The notes below the pieces were generated by a model. It saw nothing but the letters and a program-made list of their open reading frames with translations. It did not search any database and was not told the origin of the DNA. 7,487 bases of DNA from Synergistaceae bacterium UBA4088 (lineage in GTDB: Bacteria; Synergistota; Synergistia; Synergistales; Thermovirgaceae), in contig DFYG01000076.1 in NCBI GenBank assembly GCA_002382605.1, forward strand, positions 9,345-16,831. Direction: 5' to 3'. Shown here in pieces: positions 5,908-7,487 of the stretch. The translations under genes and the position numbers were made by a program. Every line of letters begins with the position of its first letter. The first letter of the stretch is position 1.

Positions 5908-7089
5908 ATGATGAGCGAAGGGAACAGATGTCCGGAAACTGTTTTTTCGTTTCACATCCCCAGCGATGTGGTGTTTGGTGACGGAGAGGTTGAACGTCTT
6001 CCCGGGATCATCCGGGGGCTCGGTTCGCACCATCCTCTTGTTCTGACAGGAAGGACGCTTTGCAGGACAGAGGTTTTTCGATCGATCCGGGGGATCCTCG
6101 ACTCATCCGGGATCAGGTACGGTGTTTACGACCGGATCGAACCGGAACCCCCGGTCGAGAGCGTCGGGGCCGCTGTCGATCTCGCGAGGAGCGGGGGACA
6201 CGATCTTATGATAGGTGTCGGAGGCGGGAGCACCATGGACTTCACAAAAGCGGCGGCCGTGATCGCGCCAGGGGAAATGGACATCCTGGACCTCGTCGGA
6301 AGGGATCGCATAATACGCAAGGGCCTTCCGACCATCATGATACCCACCACCTCGGGCAGCGGATCGGAAGTATCCCCTGTCGCGATATTTACGTTTGCTG
6401 AAGAAAAAGTCAAAAAGGGGATAGTCAGCCCTCATATCACTCCGGACGCGGCCATCGTCGACCCTGAACTGACCCACGGGCTTCCCCCCCGGGTGACCGC
6501 GGACACCGGGATGGACGCGCTTATCCATGCGGTGGAGTCATTCCTATCGGTGAACGCCAACCTCCTGAGCGAGACCCTTTCCCTTGCCGCCGTGGGGCAC
6601 ATTGCCGGTTCACTTGAGAAGGCCGTGAAAAACGGGCGTGACGCGGCAGCCAGGCGTATGATGTCCCTTGGAAGCCTCATGGCAGGCATGGCTTTTGCCA
6701 TGGCTGGCACGGCGGCGGTTCATGCGCTCGCCTACCCCCTGGGAGGGGAGTTTCATGTTCCTCACGGAGCGGCCAACACGGTAATGCTCCGCCAGGTCAT
6801 GGAGTTCAATCTGGAGGGGAACAGCGTTAAATTCGCGAGGCTTGCGAGGTCGATGTCCGATGACGCGGAAAATATTCCCGATACAGACGCAGCGTTCCTT
6901 TCGATCGACAGGATGACAGAGCTGGCCCGCAACATCGGAGTTGTCACCAGGATCAGGGATCTGGGAGTTCCTGTTTCGGCAATACCGGGGATGGCGGAGG
7001 CGGCTTCGAAGGAGACAAGGCTTCTGTCGAACAACCCGAGGCCGATGAACAAAAAGCAGATCGAGGAGATATACAGGAAGGCCTGGTAG
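5908..7089 (+). CDS. Iron-containing (group III) alcohol dehydrogenase
   Basis: A 393-residue cytoplasmic NAD(P)-dependent dehydrogenase of the Fe-ADH family, interconverting an alcohol and an aldehyde or ketone. Numbered from 5908, the nucleotide-binding half carries GVGGGSTMDFTK at 103-114 and TTSGSGSEVSP at 147-157. The metal ligands typical of the family are all present: Asp203 and His207 in MDALIHAVE, His272 in VHALAYPLGG, and His286 in HVPHGAAN. The N-terminal FSFHIPSDVVFGDGEVERL is the usual opening of the family, and the C-terminal LLSNNPRPMNKKQIEEIYRKA is the usual ending. Length is normal (about 385-400). The start at 5908 (or 5911) is preferred over 5836 because the latter lies in the terminator loop and only 5908/5911 have a good ribosome site. 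Substrate cannot be assigned: butanol, propanediol, hydroxybutyrate and other dehydrogenases share these motifs. It is followed 48 bases later by an FAH-family gene, and the two may be co-transcribed. Confidence 0.94.
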   Translation: MMSEGNRCPETVFSFHIPSDVVFGDGEVERLPGIIRGLGSHHPLVLTGRTLCRTEVFRSIRGILDSSGIRYGVYDRIEPEPPVESVGAAVDLARSGGHDLMIGVGGGSTMDFTKAAAVIAPGEMDILDLVGRDRIIRKGLPTIMIPTTSGSGSEVSPVAIFTFAEEKVKKGIVSPHITPDAAIVDPELTHGLPPRVTADTGMDALIHAVESFLSVNANLLSETLSLAAVGHIAGSLEKAVKNGRDAAARRMMSLGSLMAGMAFAMAGTAAVHALAYPLGGEFHVPHGAANTVMLRQVMEFNLEGNSVKFARLARSMSDDAENIPDTDAAFLSIDRMTELARNIGVVTRIRDLGVPVSAIPGMAEAASKETRLLSNNPRPMNKKQIEEIYRKAW

Positions 7090-7137
7090 CAGGAAATTTT
7101 TATTAAAGAAGCTTGAGGAAAGGTGGCGTCTTTTATC

Positions 7138-7487
7138 ATGAGAATAGTGAGGTTTTCCGCCGGTGCCAGCGCAGAGCCCAAGTGGGGAGTTCTTGAGGGA
7201 GGTGTGGTTTTCACGACTTTCGGTCCCGGCAGGGAACGCTCGGGAGAAACCATGCCCCTTGCCGCTGTCCGCCTGCTTGCACCAGCGGTCCCGACCAAGA
7301 TAGTCTGCGTCGGGCGCAACTACTTCGGTCACATCCGTGAGATGGGCAACGATTCCGAACCGCTCCCCGAAGAACCTGGCCTTTTCCTCAAGGGTCCGAA
7401 CTCACTTGCGGACCCCTTCTCCGAAATACCGTACCCTCATTTTTCAGACGATTTTCAATACGAGGGTGAACTGGCGCTGGTGATCGG
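7138..7487 (+). CDS. Fumarylacetoacetate hydrolase family protein (5' part, cut by window)
   Basis: An open frame of 116 complete codons runs to the window edge without a stop. It matches the N-terminal part of FAH-family enzymes, cytoplasmic metal-dependent hydrolases or decarboxylases acting on 2-oxo or beta-diketo acids (for example acylpyruvate hydrolysis, oxaloacetate decarboxylation, and aromatic breakdown steps). Residues 1-50 form the small N-terminal domain (MRIVRF...WGVLEGG). The core begins with [18 protein letters not shown] at 54-71, containing conserved His65, then LFLKGP at 82-87 and YEGELALVI at 108-116, with Glu109 and Glu111 as expected metal ligands. The third ligand and catalytic C-terminal half lie outside the window. 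ATG 7138 has AGGTGG eleven bases upstream; an in-frame GTG at 7123 with GAGG before it is an alternative adding five residues. The long antisense frames over this region look like shadows. Confidence 0.9.
   Translation, partial: MRIVRFSAGASAEPKWGVLEGGVVFTTFGPGRERSGETMPLAAVRLLAPAVPTKIVCVGRNYFGHIREMGNDSEPLPEEPGLFLKGPNSLADPFSEIPYPHFSDDFQYEGELALVI

Noticed and set aside
6610..7332. Minus-strand open frames of 240 and 185 codons over the dehydrogenase end and the FAH gene start.
   Set aside because: They cover two plus-strand genes with clear motifs and the gap between them; no ribosome site or protein family supports them.

Overview
The window is a stretch of ordinary bacterial chromosome with moderately high GC. 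It holds six complete genes and one cut by the right edge. Arginine is often encoded by AGG/AGA, TTG start codons are common, and Shine-Dalgarno sites are strong. The gene content (a fused DAK2-DegV protein, a DUF5665-type small membrane protein, a PLP aminotransferase, an iron-type alcohol dehydrogenase) suggests a fermentative, amino-acid-using anaerobe. A Synergistota-like or Desulfobacterota-like origin is my guess from overall flavour; no marker gene here settles it.

Layout. Bases 1-215 carry no convincing gene. They hold two arrays of a 7-bp repeat (CGTRAAT) in opposite orientation, which together form a 30-bp imperfect inverted repeat around a 137-base spacer. The minus-strand gene at 216-1484 encodes a UMF1/Atg22-type major facilitator transporter, and its stop codon lies inside the repeat. 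It is divergent from a plus-strand cluster: a one-chain fusion of a FakA-like DAK2 domain and a FakB-like DegV domain (1630-3405), then a 111-residue DUF5665-like membrane protein (3414-3749), then a membrane-anchored L,D-transpeptidase (3791-4456). Spacings of 8 and 41 bases make this a likely operon concerned with the cell envelope or lipids. After a 116-base gap comes a fold-type I aminotransferase (4573-5787), closed by a strong intrinsic terminator (5821-5855). A separate unit then starts with an iron-containing alcohol dehydrogenase (5908-7089), followed 48 bases later by a fumarylacetoacetate hydrolase family gene that runs off the window.

How the genes may work together. The fusion protein probably activates fatty acids by phosphorylation, and the transpeptidase acts on peptidoglycan. 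The aminotransferase, dehydrogenase and FAH-family enzyme would fit amino-acid or 2-oxoacid catabolism, but the terminator between the first two argues against co-transcription. I see no CRISPR array, transposase, phage gene, RNA gene or defence locus. The features most worth a second look are the single-chain FakA-FakB arrangement and the inverted heptad arrays at the 3' end of the transporter gene. I do not see evidence for a wholly new system.
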